Assembly: GCA_032622095.1 (NCBI GenBank)
Contig: CP136066.1
Coordinates: 90,355,319 to 90,419,318 of the forward strand
Direction: 5' to 3'
DNA: 64,000 nt
Source of the DNA: Siphonodentalium dalli
Taxonomy: Eukaryota > Mollusca > Scaphopoda > Gadilida > Siphonodentaliidae
Below the pieces are notes generated by a model, which did not search any database, was not told the DNA's origin, and saw only the letters and a list, made by a program, of their open reading frames with translations. Position 1 is the first letter of the stretch, and each line of letters starts with the position of its first letter. The translations under genes and the position numbers were made by a program. This document shows, in pieces, positions 1 to 11,800 of the stretch.

Positions 1-710
1 CAGGAGGTGGCAAACCGGACACCCATTGCCGTGTCGATATTTATGGACCGATTTTGACAAAATAAACGACGCGGTAGTGTGGACCACCCCGAGTTATACT
101 ATAAAAACCGAAAACCGCACCCCTCTGTCCCGTGTGGTTGTCACAGGAAGTGGCAGAAATGACACCCATTGCCGTTAACTAAATTTTGGTATATATAGAC
201 AAATTTTGACCCAATAAACCATGCGATAGAGTGGTCCATTCCAAGTTATATACTATACAAACCGAAACCGCACCCTTCTATCCCGTGTGGTTGCCACAGG
301 GGGTGACACCCATTACCGTTTCAGTATTTAGGCCAACAGCACGGTCTAGAAGGGTGCGGTTTTCGGTTTTTCTAACATAACGTTGGATGGGCCACGCTAC
401 AACAACGATTATTTGGGCTCAATCAATCTATAAATACAGAAACGGCATTGGATGCCCTTTTTGCGACCTCCGGTGGCAACCACACGCGCTAAAAAAGTGC
501 GGTTTTCAGTTTTTGTAGTAAAGTTTGGCGTGGACATCCCACTACACCATTTATTTGGTCAAAATCGGCCAACAAATACCGAAATGACAATGGGTACCCT
601 GTTTGCCACCCACTGTAGCAACCGCGCGGTCTATCGAGTGTGCGGTTTTCGGCTTTTCTAACATAACTTGAGGTGAGCCACCCCATCGCAGCGATAATTT
701 GGTAAAGTTT
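1..710. repeat. Diverged ~150-bp units in head-to-head orientation
   Basis: Two plus-oriented units (about 1-142 and 143-294) share the order: GGTGGCA-like start, ACACCCATTGCCGT, TTTTGACAAAATAAAC, AACCGAAAACCGCACCC, then CCCGTGTGG. From about 335 the same words reappear reverse-complemented (GGGTGCGGTTTTCGG near 354, GTGCGGTTTTCAG near 497, GTGTGCGGTTTTCGG near 639). This makes at least two forward and two or three inverted units. It looks like a satellite fragment or the arms of a foldback element cut by the left edge. No coding signal was seen. Confidence 0.7.
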
Positions 711-910
711 GCATGCTTCCGAATAAGAAATAAGTAACTGTGAATAAGTAACCAATGTCACGGTATAGCCCAATTTGTGATATTTGGGTCATTGTTCTCG
801 ATTCTAAAGATGTTTCTGACTTCACGGTGTACTGTATTTTCTCTTCTTGTGGTGTTTAAAATCGATTTGTTCATGAATTGAGTTCAGTAATATGGAAGAA
901 AAATATTTCA
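711..910. other. Unannotated AT-rich DNA
   Basis: No gene, repeat or RNA was recognised between the inverted units and the minisatellite. Confidence 0.5.
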
Positions 911-996
911 ACAACATCAGAGTGGATCCTCACCAACATCAGTGTGGATTCTCACCAGCATCATAGTGGTCCCACACCAACATCAGTGTGGACCCT
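911..996. repeat. Short minisatellite, ~24-bp unit
   Basis: About four imperfect copies of a unit resembling CACCAACATCAGTGTGGAYC. Related CACCAACATCATAG words recur at about 1357-1376, so the array may once have been longer. Non-coding. Confidence 0.6.
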
Positions 997-1407
997 AAAA
1001 TACCAAATCGGGCTTGTCTCAAGCGTACGCTGTATATCTTTTGAATGAATGTGTATCTATGTTATTAAATTCATCATTCCCGTCATCTGTGATGATTTCA
1101 GCCATGTAACGCGACAAAACGTGGGTATTTGGGCATAACTATAACTAGGTTAATACACGCCAAAGAACGCCATTCTTAAGTCGTCCGCTGAGTTGCAGAA
1201 TGTATGTATGTCGGAGGTTTTAGTGCATTCACGTTTGATCATCAGAATGTTTACATCGTGTTGTAATTTCTCAGTTTCGATGTAAACACGAGGCGGAACG
1301 CGCATGCGATCACCAGCATCGCTTTGTACTAACCGCATCATAGCAAAACAGCAGGACCCACCAACATCATAGCACTTCTGCAGGACCACTTGACCAGGGG
1401 TGATGGC
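997..1407. other. Unannotated DNA
   Basis: Apart from a few words related to the neighbouring minisatellite near 1300-1380, nothing is recognised here. Confidence 0.4.
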
Positions 1408-1497
1408 GACACACACACACACACCCTCACACACACCCTCGCACACACACACACACACACACCTTCACACACACACACACACACCCCCTCACACCCT

Positions 1498-1585
<88 letters not shown>
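1408..1585. repeat. Compound (CA)n-(GA)n microsatellite
   Basis: CA-rich tract with CCTC interruptions (1408-1502) followed by an uninterrupted run of about 41 AG units (1503-1585). It is open in several frames on both strands only because it is simple sequence. Confidence 0.97.
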
Positions 1586-1589
<4 letters not shown>

Positions 1590-2414
1590 TTTGCCATGTG
1601 CGCAAAGCGCACACAGGGGCCGCATGCAGGCCCCTCGATCTGACTCTGAATAAAGGCTCCGGAAGGCAGCCAGTTTCAGCCAGTAACTTATAATCTTAAA
1701 GGCACGGATGGCACTGGTTGTAGGTTATAATTTAAAAATTAAAGTCACCAAATTATGAAAAATTCAATTTTAACCAATGTTCACTTCGTTGGGTCTCCCT
1801 GATGTTGAGTGTTTTGAGTATCGCATACTCTTTACTGCACTGTACCATCGCGAAGGGCATTCGTATCTTTAATCTATATAAACAAGATTTATTTCTTATA
1901 AGTTTATCCCAGTATTTGTAAAAAGGGTATAGAATTCCACAAAATTGATACATAAATTGCTATAATTATGCAACATAATTATCCAAGTGCAAATAGGTTG
2001 ATATTGAACCTGAAAATTCACAAAGTTTCATATTGAACTTATTTATTTTGATTCTGCAATAAGCTCATATTGGGCTTATGTCCGTTATTCCGATTTATGG
2101 CGCGGGCCACAGTGAAAACACATTATACAGAGCGTGCGTAATTATGGTAAGTCGATTTAGGTTCACATAGAACGTGAAAGAAATAGTGCCGGTATGGGAT
2201 TATTTGTGTTTTTGAAATAAGTTTAATATGAGCTTATTTTCAGGAGAAAATAGATGAACCTGTATTAATTGCCATACGACCTTGCCTAACACTGCTTGCA
2301 GTGCTCTTCCTAATTGGAATGTGTTTCCATGGAACATATGACTACTTTTTGCAGTACAATTCTAAACGTACCACAACTTCTCACACTTTAATAATTAAAC
2401 AACACGAGAATTGG
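1586..2414. other. Non-coding, presumably iGluR intron
   Basis: AT-rich, stop-rich in all frames. It lies upstream of the first recognisable iGluR exon. I could not find the exon carrying the first half of the S1 ligand-binding lobe here or anywhere else in 1-2715, so the preceding coding exon lies outside the window or is unrecognised. Confidence 0.5.
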
Positions 2415-2418
2415 TTAA

Positions 2419-2680
2419 CCCTTCCATTACTGGAGCTTCCTGACATTTTGCTCAAACCCTGTGCCAATGCATTCTGTAATATATGCGATTCTCCCATATG
2501 TAAGAGAATTCATTGGCCTGATAATATTTACCTTGACCAAGTAATTAATTAAGCTTGTTAGCCAGTGCATTCTCTTATATATGAGAGGCTCAATGGGAGA
2601 CTCGCATAATATATATAAGATAATTCACTTGCACAATATCGTTAATGCTGCACCATCGCTGCTCACGCGTCATGAAAGGG
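2419..2680. mobile_element. TTAA-flanked MITE (piggyBac-type) with paired hairpins
   Basis: The element starts CCCTTCCATTACTGGAGC and ends CATGAAAGGG, with TTAA on both sides (2415-2418, 2681-2684). TTAA target duplication and termini starting CCC are typical of piggyBac-group elements. Inside are diverged copies of the window-wide hairpin (GCCAATGCATTCTCTTATATATGCGAG and its complement, here with several changes). It ends 35 bp before the iGluR exon at 2716. There is no transposase, so it would be non-autonomous. Confidence 0.7.
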
Positions 2681-2715
2681 TTAAATTCATACTTAAATGT
2701 GTATTTTTCCGACAG

Positions 2716-2806
2716 CTACACGCTTATTGAGCCTCCGGATGGACAATGGGGAACACCTAACCCCGACGGCACTTGGACTGGCATGGTTGGAATGGTTCTT
2801 AGAGGC
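2716..2806 (+). CDS. iGluR exon: end of S1 upstream segment
   Basis: Acceptor ends TTTTCCGACAG; donor is GTAAGTAT. The exon enters on the last base of a codon and encodes 30 residues including DGTWTGMVGMVLRG, the S1 motif that precedes the ligand Arg segment in iGluRs. It ends in phase 0. Confidence 0.9.
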
Positions 2807-5800
2807 GTAAGTATATATTATGGTATATTGAACAAATCAACCTTCCAGTATCCAATTGTATTTGGCGTCAAGCTTAAGGTCCATTCTAAACCCTTTCTAT
2901 ATTGAATGGATTGTCTCACATAGTTAATAAAGCATATATTGGAATGGTAAAATATTGATCTGGATGGGTTTTCAGAAAGAAAAAACAAGCAGGCGACAGA
3001 AAATACAAGTATTATGTTAACATGTCCTCAGGGAACTATACAATCGTTACTAGCATATTGACTAGCTCTATACAGACCTCCGATCAGTCACCACATTGCT
3101 GCACAATACGGACAGTTGAATCGGATCACAAGGATCTCGCCATTGGTTCCTTTAATTTGGTATTTTCATCAGAATCAATCATACCTGTTAAGAACCATTG
3201 GAAATTCACAGTTTATGAGGCGATCACAGTTAACTCAAATAACCAATGGCAAAAACTAGTATCATTGCAGAGTGATTTCGATCGTTTTTCTATTGACCAT
3301 CAAAAACTTCAAATATCCCATATTTGGAAAGCATGTCACAAAAAGTGTTATTTTTTCTTTGTGCAACAACTGTTTATGTTGAAATTTAATGAAGATGTTT
3401 TCTGCACAAGGTGTGGTCAAGTTTATAATGACACAGTCAAACACGTTTTGCATGACTGTGACTTTCTTAACAACTCATGAAATGACGCTTGGTATCGTTT
3501 TTGTAGCATTTTCATATAGACCATGTGTATTGATAGAATAAGCGATGTCACTGGGTCGCGGCCGTATATATTGGATTCATCCAGCTCCTTTCCGCGCATG
3601 GTTTCAGAGATTCTTCCAGTCCCGGTTCCGTGGTTTTAGTGCTACTGGTCAAAGTTTTGGAGTATAGCATTTCCATATATGGTGCTTTTGAATTATTCAT
3701 GACTTCCATATATGGAATGCTACTCCCCAAACTTTGACCTATAGCAGTAAAACCACGGAACCGGACTTGGAGGATCCAATATGACCGCGAGTTAGTGACA
3801 GGGCGTATTAGTCCCTCCAATCAAATGCTCATGTTTATTGGGCACATCCCAAATGCTCTAATCGACATAGCTGAAGATACCTCGCCATTATCGATTTTTT
3901 TCGTGCTGCCCGGAGGCCACGCAAATATGGCATTATTGGATATCTGGAACTCCCGTGCACCAGATATCGTCATGAGGGACGCGATGTGGAATATATACGT
4001 GTATGCAAGCGATGCTTTCACGTTGAATAACAATTAAGGCCTCTATGTTTTCATTTTTTCTGCTATCTCGGTTTTCTTGCATTGTTCAGTCAATGTAAGA
4101 TGTCATGATATGTTTATGCATTCCTGTATAAATTATGTATTTTTGCTTGCAGCACTTTATGTATGTGTATATATGTTTACACTTTATTGTGAGTTTGTAT
4201 CTAACACTTCAAATATGGAGGATAATAAAGATATATAAAGATATATATACAATTTCACATCCAATGAATGAACCTGGAATTCACCTGGTTTTAACACTAT
4301 ATGTTACTATAATAATTAGATGATATTACATCAACCCGAGGTAACCTAATATCAGCCGGAGGCCGAAGGCCGAATGTTGATATGAGCTTACCGAGGGCTG
4401 ATATCCGGCCTAATATCAACACACTGGGTGTGTCCTATGGGTCATTTCCTAAGAAATCCTGGGGGTTCGGGAGTGCATGGTTGAATGATTTATTCGAAAA
4501 CTCTTACTGGACTAATACTACACCCTAAATCTAGTTGGATAAGAAGTTATACAACAGTCAATCAACCGTTGTATGCCCACAGCACCTATCTACGTTGTGT
4601 GAAAAGTTGCATGACAGTTTTGTTTGATACACTTTTACACAACGTTGCATATATATTTACTACCAACGGTTGTATGTTAATTATACAACGTGTTGGATGA
4701 AATTTCACACAACACTCAATCAACGTTAATTGCCCACAGCACCTATCTACGTTTATTGAACTGTTGTGTGTTGGGTAGAGTTGGATGACATTTGTTGATT
4801 GAAAGTTTACCTAACGTTGATTGGAAAGTAAAATGGGGCAAGACGTCGTGGATAGCTTTGCCAGTATAGTACACCTTTGTTATAATTATTCTTTGTACGA
4901 AACACTGATTATGTAGGCTTTATGTGTTGAGTGTATGAGTGTACTACTTTAGTAAAATTAGTGCCGTCAATTTGTAAACTTCAAAATTTGGTAAATATAA
5001 ATAAATATACACTCAATACATAAAGCCTACATAATCAGTGTATCGTACAAAGAATAATTATAATAAAGGTATACTATACCGGCAAAGCTATCCACGACGC
5101 CTTGCCCCATTTCCAGTCGCTCAGGAGTTTTTTCACGCAGTCGTCCATCTTGTTTTGAAATATTATTTGGAGCCAAAAACTGGCATGCTCGCCCGCACCG
5201 GAAACGCGCTGCTATTGGATGACCCGGTCACGTGGCGGTTTTATCCAATGTGGTATGAAAGTAATACCACAGAGGACAGTTCACGCAATCAGTTGTGTAC
5301 ATCGTACTAAACTGTTGGATAATAAGTACACAACAAATTCGCACACAACGAGTTGTATACAACGTTCATCCAACTAGATTTAGGGTGTATTACCCGATTT
5401 TAAAGACTCAGCCCGAAAATAATACACTGTCAATCGATATAGTTAACTTTCCAGTGGCATAATTTAATGGCCATGTATTTTATAGGAAGTTGACTTCATT
5501 GCTGCCCCCCTAGTGGTAACATGGATACGAGACACCGTGATCGATTTCGTTAAACCTGTCATCGATGATGGGGTCGGGATTATGACGTTTGGAGATGACG
5601 CAGACAGGACGTTCAGACTGTATGAACCATTCGCATGGCCGGTGTGGGCTTCCGTTGCCATGGCAGTTCTCGTGACCGGATCTGCTTTGACGATCGCTGC
5701 ACAAATTCGGAGGCGGAGAGAGATATCAAACGATGACACTGAATCGCCCACAGACGAAGTCAGCTTATCCGGAAACATGTGGGTCATATTTTCTTACTTC

Positions 5801-8800
5801 TTGGAACAAGGTAAATGTTATAATTAATCAAACTGCCGGTGCATGATAAAAAATAATATAAAATTTGTTAGGCAAATGCTTCTCTATTGTATGCGAGGCG
5901 ACCTATGGTCGACTCGCATATATAAGAGAATGCATTGTCACAGGATGTTTAATGTTACGCCAGCGCAGCTGCCGTCATGGAAGGGTTAATTAGTTATCAC
6001 ATTTTTCACTTGAGCGATATATATTATGGACCTCGACTGATATCACTCTAAACTCTGCTGATAACTCACTAAACTAGGCTGTTAACACCGCTGGTAACAG
6101 TTGTGACGTCATCAATTGAAGCGTAGTGTTTACGTCCAACATAATGTTTACGTCATCGCGCAGCCAGGAGTCGCGTAATCGAGTACACTTGGAGAGTTGT
6201 TTCCTATATATACAATTAACAGGAGGTTATTCGGGCGCTGCTCCGAGTAACTCATGGAATATTTGGTCACCGATAAAAAGGATATATCACTTCATAGCAT
6301 GCAATGACAATAACAATGATTGTCGTGCAGTTTCTTTTATAACTGGTGGTGGATTGACTTACATTGGATATAAACGTACCCTGTTTCGTTGGATATTTGC
6401 GGCCAAGCTGGCTAGTTTAAAAACTTTCATTCTCAAATACCCGAATACCCAACCCAACCGAGTACGTTTATCTCCTAAATGCCACATGCGCGATATTTCC
6501 CCCACACAGGGTGTGGACCACGACCGAAGGCGCTATCTGGTAGATTCATCGTTGGATTTTGGTGGCTGTTTACTGTCCTGATGGTATCCACATATACAGC
6601 TAATCTAGCTGCATTCCTAACCGTTGCTGTCCCATCGCGCGCTATAAACAGCCTGAGAGAACTCGCTGACCAAGATGAAGTGAAACCGTTGGTTATTCAG
6701 GGAACAAATCTGGAAACATTATTCGCGGTAAGTTTCTATATATGTATTTACATATATATATTCAACAACGTTCACATTCATATATACTCCACAACGTTTA
6801 CATTCATATATATCAAACAAACTTACAACCATTCATTTACTGAATGGATTATACCATCAGTTATAAAAGTATACATTGGTATGGTCTTTTATTCACATGG
6901 AGGGGTGTTCAAGATATATGCCAGGTTGGTGACGACAGCTGCATAATTATTCAATTATTGGTCGAATAAAATGTCGCAGACCCCATGCTGAACACATAGC
7001 GAATATCAAAAGATTATCTTGAATACTGACCAAGTTATCATCCGAACAACCCAGATATTATGATTTCTTAAGTCGAAAACGGATCTTCGTCAAAAATCAC
7101 CCGACGGGACCATAATCAAACATGGCTGCGACCTGTCAAAGGTAAACCACGTACCATGGTAGACAGTTTGATTTATTTTTGTAATCTGACACATATAAAG
7201 CTAAATCTATACAGAATGAACCGGAAGATTACTATTTCTTAAATCATAATTTTAACTTTGTTACATTGAAAAATAAAATGTTCAATCTATAAATTTAACG
7301 TTTCATTTAGGCTTAGAATGGGCTCAACAACTTTTATATTCAATTTGCTTTTTAAGGGAGGTCATATTTTGGTGCTCCCTGGTTACTGCTCTACCAAATT
7401 CACCATAAACGCTCTTTATCTGTCTATACTTGTTAATATGTTAAAGTGATGTGAAATATTCCTGTATATTTATGGTGATCAAATAGACATGGAGAATAAT
7501 CTTGCTTACAGTAGCTATATTTACAAATGTAATTTCCAAATTAACAACATGCACCATCATTCTTACCTTCCAGTGCTTGGCAGAAGGGCTGAACAATAGT
7601 TGGTATCAGCCCTTAAGGGGTCTTTTACATATTTTATTGTTAATTAATGCAGAATAAACCAAATAAGAAATAAAGACATGTTTGGAGTAATAAGAGGTCT
7701 AATGTTCAGTAGCATAAAGAGCGTTTATGACTTTGTAATGGTTTGATAACTGCATGTTGCAATCAAAATAATAATCTGCTTCTCCGGGGACGTAACATCA
7801 ATATGTGAATGCTGCTCTGTCACTCTTGTATCTAATGTCAGAGTGCCATCAACCCAGACGTGTTAATTTTACCTCCCGGGAGTGTTAGGTTGCCTTCCCG
7901 GGGACTCAATATTTAAGAGCTCCGTGAAAGCTACTATGCCACTATTGACGGGTAAATTTGCTCATCGAGAGCGTCAGAGTGGTTGTAATAAGTGCTAGGT
8001 TATCTTCCCTGGGAGGTAAAATATTAACTCTCCTTGAAGGGGAGGCAAAACTGCACCCCGGAGGTGCACTATTTCACCACCCTTCCAAAAGGGGTAAATT
8101 GTAACCACCCCAAGGGGGTCGTTTTTGCCCCTCCTGAGTGCTAATGTGTATCTCCCTTTGAGTGACAAATTGTTCTTCGACAGGGATGCACTTGACTCCC
8201 GCTGAAGGACACATTGTTCTTCAACAGGAGATACTTGACCCCCCACTGAATGACAAATTGTTATTCAACAGGGATGCACTTGACTCCCGCGAGGGACAAA
8301 TTGTTCTTCGATAGGGAGGTACTTGACCCCTGCTGAGTGACAAATTGTTCTTCGATAGAGAGATACTTTATTCCTCCATATCAACGGAGATTATATATAC
8401 AACAAAATAATTACATATAATTTGTTAATACAAGCTGGGAGCTATATGCGGTAAACACATTTGCTAAGTTTTAGTGCAATTTTACTGCCAGTATCGTGAA
8501 CAGTTCTCAACACAGCCGCATTTGGTATTAAACGCCAACATATACATAATGGCTAGGATATGTTTAACCGCAATAAAACATATCCATATAATTGGTCGCC
8601 ATTCAGAGGTGTTCATTTATATGCTGAGGGTATATACTTTCTATTCCGAGCAGAGGAAACAAATGAAGCGAACGCATCGCTTTAATAAGAGATTCTCGTT
8701 GCAGAGAAGATGGATCTGCTGTGGGATACACCCACCAAAGCAGTACGCTAGAAATGTGTTTTTGCTGAGGCTATCTAGGAGCGCGAATGTTTCTTCGATA

Positions 8801-11800
8801 GGGAGGTACTTGACCCCTGCTGAGTGACAAATTGTTCTTCGACAGGGATGCACTTGGCGCCAGTTGAGGGACAAGTTGTTCTTCGGCTGCTAACCCTTCA
8901 ATGGAGAGGCAAGTTAGCCTTTTGGAGGGGTGGTTAAATAGTGCACCTCAAGAGATACAAATATTGACTCTCCAGGGAGCAATATTGCATCTCCACTATT
9001 TAGAGTGTGCAGATATAAAAACGATTTTGTTGGAAAGTTAAATATTACCCAAGTTGTCATCCGAACAACGCGAAACACATATCAAGAAATTGAGTCAAAC
9101 ATTGTTCAAGTTATCATCCGGACAACCCAAAAATTCATTATTTCTGAGCCGAAAAAGGGACAACTCCATGAAAACTCATCGGGTCGTGACCATTTTCAAA
9201 CTTGACCTGCGTTTTCTCAGTTGGAGCACATACATGTACCAAACGTCACGATACTCTGTTGAATAATGCTCAAGTTATCATCAGGACAACCCAAAAGACT
9301 GGACTAATGGGATATAAGCAACTTAAGTAAACAGGGGCATATCTCTGTCAAAATTTATCGGACCATGACCAAAACCGAACTGGGCCTGTGTCTTCTCAAA
9401 TGTGAACCACATAGCGAATATACACACAATCTGTTGAATATTGCCCGAGTTATCATCCGGACAACCTAAAAATTAAGATTTCTAAGTCGAAAACGGATCA
9501 TAGCTTAGTAAAAAAAATTACCCGAATGTTATGGACAGTTGAATATTGCCCAAGTGTTCACGCGGTTAATGCAAACACTTATTTATAACTAAAAAGGGAA
9601 CTAACTCCGTCAAAATTTATCGGACCGTGTCCAAAAGCTAACTTCAATAATGCAATGTTTTTTATCGTTCCAATTTTCGTTTCGATCGGAAAATTTGAAC
9701 TGGAGTCTGCACAAGGAATTGGACGGACAGCCAGGCGGACGGACGCGGTTGATTAGGCAACAATAGTCGTCGGGAAAAAATAGGGGGCAACACACATTTT
9801 CAAAGCAGAGTGGGACTAGACTAGTACCTCAGGAAGTTCCTATCGGTCGTCTGAGAAGATTAACTCTCAGCAAAGCCCTGGCTGCTACCTGTTTGCGCAA
9901 AGAAAGACTGCTCTTTCGAGGCGACCAAGTCTACTGTTAGTTTGATCTCTGTATTACGCCGTCGATTGGAGAACATTGTTATCTTCGTGTCCAGCTTTAT
10001 ACGCCATAAAAAGCACCACCTCTAGAGGTAACTGAGCATCGCCTCGGACTCAGTTCAACAATTTCGTACTCCCGTGACAAAATGACACACCAGGCCACCG
10101 GCGAACACTGATAGTTGCATGCCCATGATGTATGAGGTCAGTTTCAATGTAGACCACGCAATGGACTCAAAATCATCCATTTTGCAGTATGCCAGCGTTA
10201 AGCGGGATGGAGTCCGAAATTTCTCTGTCCATTATCACTTTTATCGTTCTGTCAGTTAAAAAAGATGATAAGAGCCTTACAAGTTTTACTAACGTTATAG
10301 GATGCCACAGTAACGGGGTCCGTTGTGGTGCCAGACGCTGTCGAACGGTTTTCCATATCTGTGCCAGTTATACTCAATTCTTGTGTAAGTCACCGTATGT
10401 CTCTTCAACCAGGCGGGAGATGTGCTCTACACAAATATTCAAGACCTCGTATATATAGGCTATATATAAACACCCACTCCAACACACAATATTATCGTTT
10501 GGAAATATTAAAAAAAAATTACCAAGGATTTCTCGAAAACATTTCAGGAATCTACTGAGTTAATTCAAGACAGAACATTCCATTTCTCGCCAACATTTCA
10601 GGACCCTGCAATGAGATAATCCCAAGACATCGTGTCCTGTTTTTCGCAAACTTTTCAGACACTATTTCTCAAATGGTTTTCAGAGATAAACCCATGAGTT
10701 AACTGCACGTAGATGGTTCGCACTGTCGTGTGCCATTTGATAAATTTGCACAAAAACAATGAGAATGGCACAAACTATTTCGCCTTTGGATCATAATTGG
10801 CAACCATGTTTTCTCTCTACCGACATAACTGCGACCATTGTTTGAACACATTTCAGGAATCGACAAACGAGTTATATTCAAAGATCTGGGGTAAAATGAA
10901 ACATAGTGGGGTATTTGCCAAAGATGTGGACGTAGCCGTACGTCTCATTAAAGAAGACAAGTATGCTTTCATGGTCGACAAAAGGGCACTGGATGATATT
11001 TTACTAAGTGATTGTGACAGATTCGCTGTGGCGGACGAGATATTCAATACAGCCGGGTTTGCCTTTGTGGTCCCAGAGAATGCACCATATAAGGAGGCAT
11101 TCGGTCACAAGTAAGTAGAAATCGGTGTGAGGAAAAGGCTTGAAATAGTGTATGATTTGCATAATGAGGTCCCCAGAGTGTAAATTTAGTGGTGCTACCC
11201 AGCACAACACAGGCCTCATCTTCTGGGAAACCTATAGTCTCAAATTAACATTGTTTTACTTTTGCCTTCTGTTAAGTTTCTATATCCCCTAATTTGCAGA
11301 AGATAAAATACATACTCAACGTGACTAATGGTGACCATCACCAACTTCAACTAGGGAACTTCAATCTGATCTAGGTATCACATAGCAGTTGATGCCTAAG
11401 TAGAATGAGGTTCCCAGAGGGTGAATTTATTGACGCTATCCCATCGTGCGGGTTAGCGTCACCAAATTCACCCTCTGGTGACCTCATTCAAATATGCCAG
11501 ACACACTATTTCAAGACTTGTGTGAGGGTTAGGTGGGGTGTAAACATCAGGGACCTGGTTAGAGAGTCTTTGTTTTTGTGAGATGGGGTATGTCTACCTT
11601 TCCAAATGTAGCCCCTCCCTTGAAGAGGGAAAACTTCATTTCCATCCGCATTGAGTTGAATTGTTTTAACTGATACATCAAACTGTCCATTGACTATGGT
11701 CCTTTGATGCCAATTTTAATTTTGACTGAAAATATTGACTTTTGGTATGACAACAACACAGTACGTGACATTTGCATCTGATTGGATAACTCTAATTATA

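Noticed and set aside
1390-1693. Open frames on both strands across the (CA)n(GA)n tract
   Set aside because: They arise from dinucleotide repeats that contain no stop codons; no domain or splice context.
3795-4037. Possible extra iGluR exon between 2806 and 5486
   Set aside because: The exons at 2716-2806 and 5486-5810 join in phase and match the family (VLRG|EVDF) without any residues between; the frame has no iGluR motif.
6126-6581. 151-codon open frame overlapping the M3 exon
   Set aside because: It is in a different frame from the M3 exon and shows no motif; the M3 exon itself has proper splice sites and phase.
7866-8990. Regular repeats resembling a CRISPR array
   Set aside because: The units are contiguous and diverged, with no unique spacers; the host is clearly eukaryotic, and no cas genes are present.
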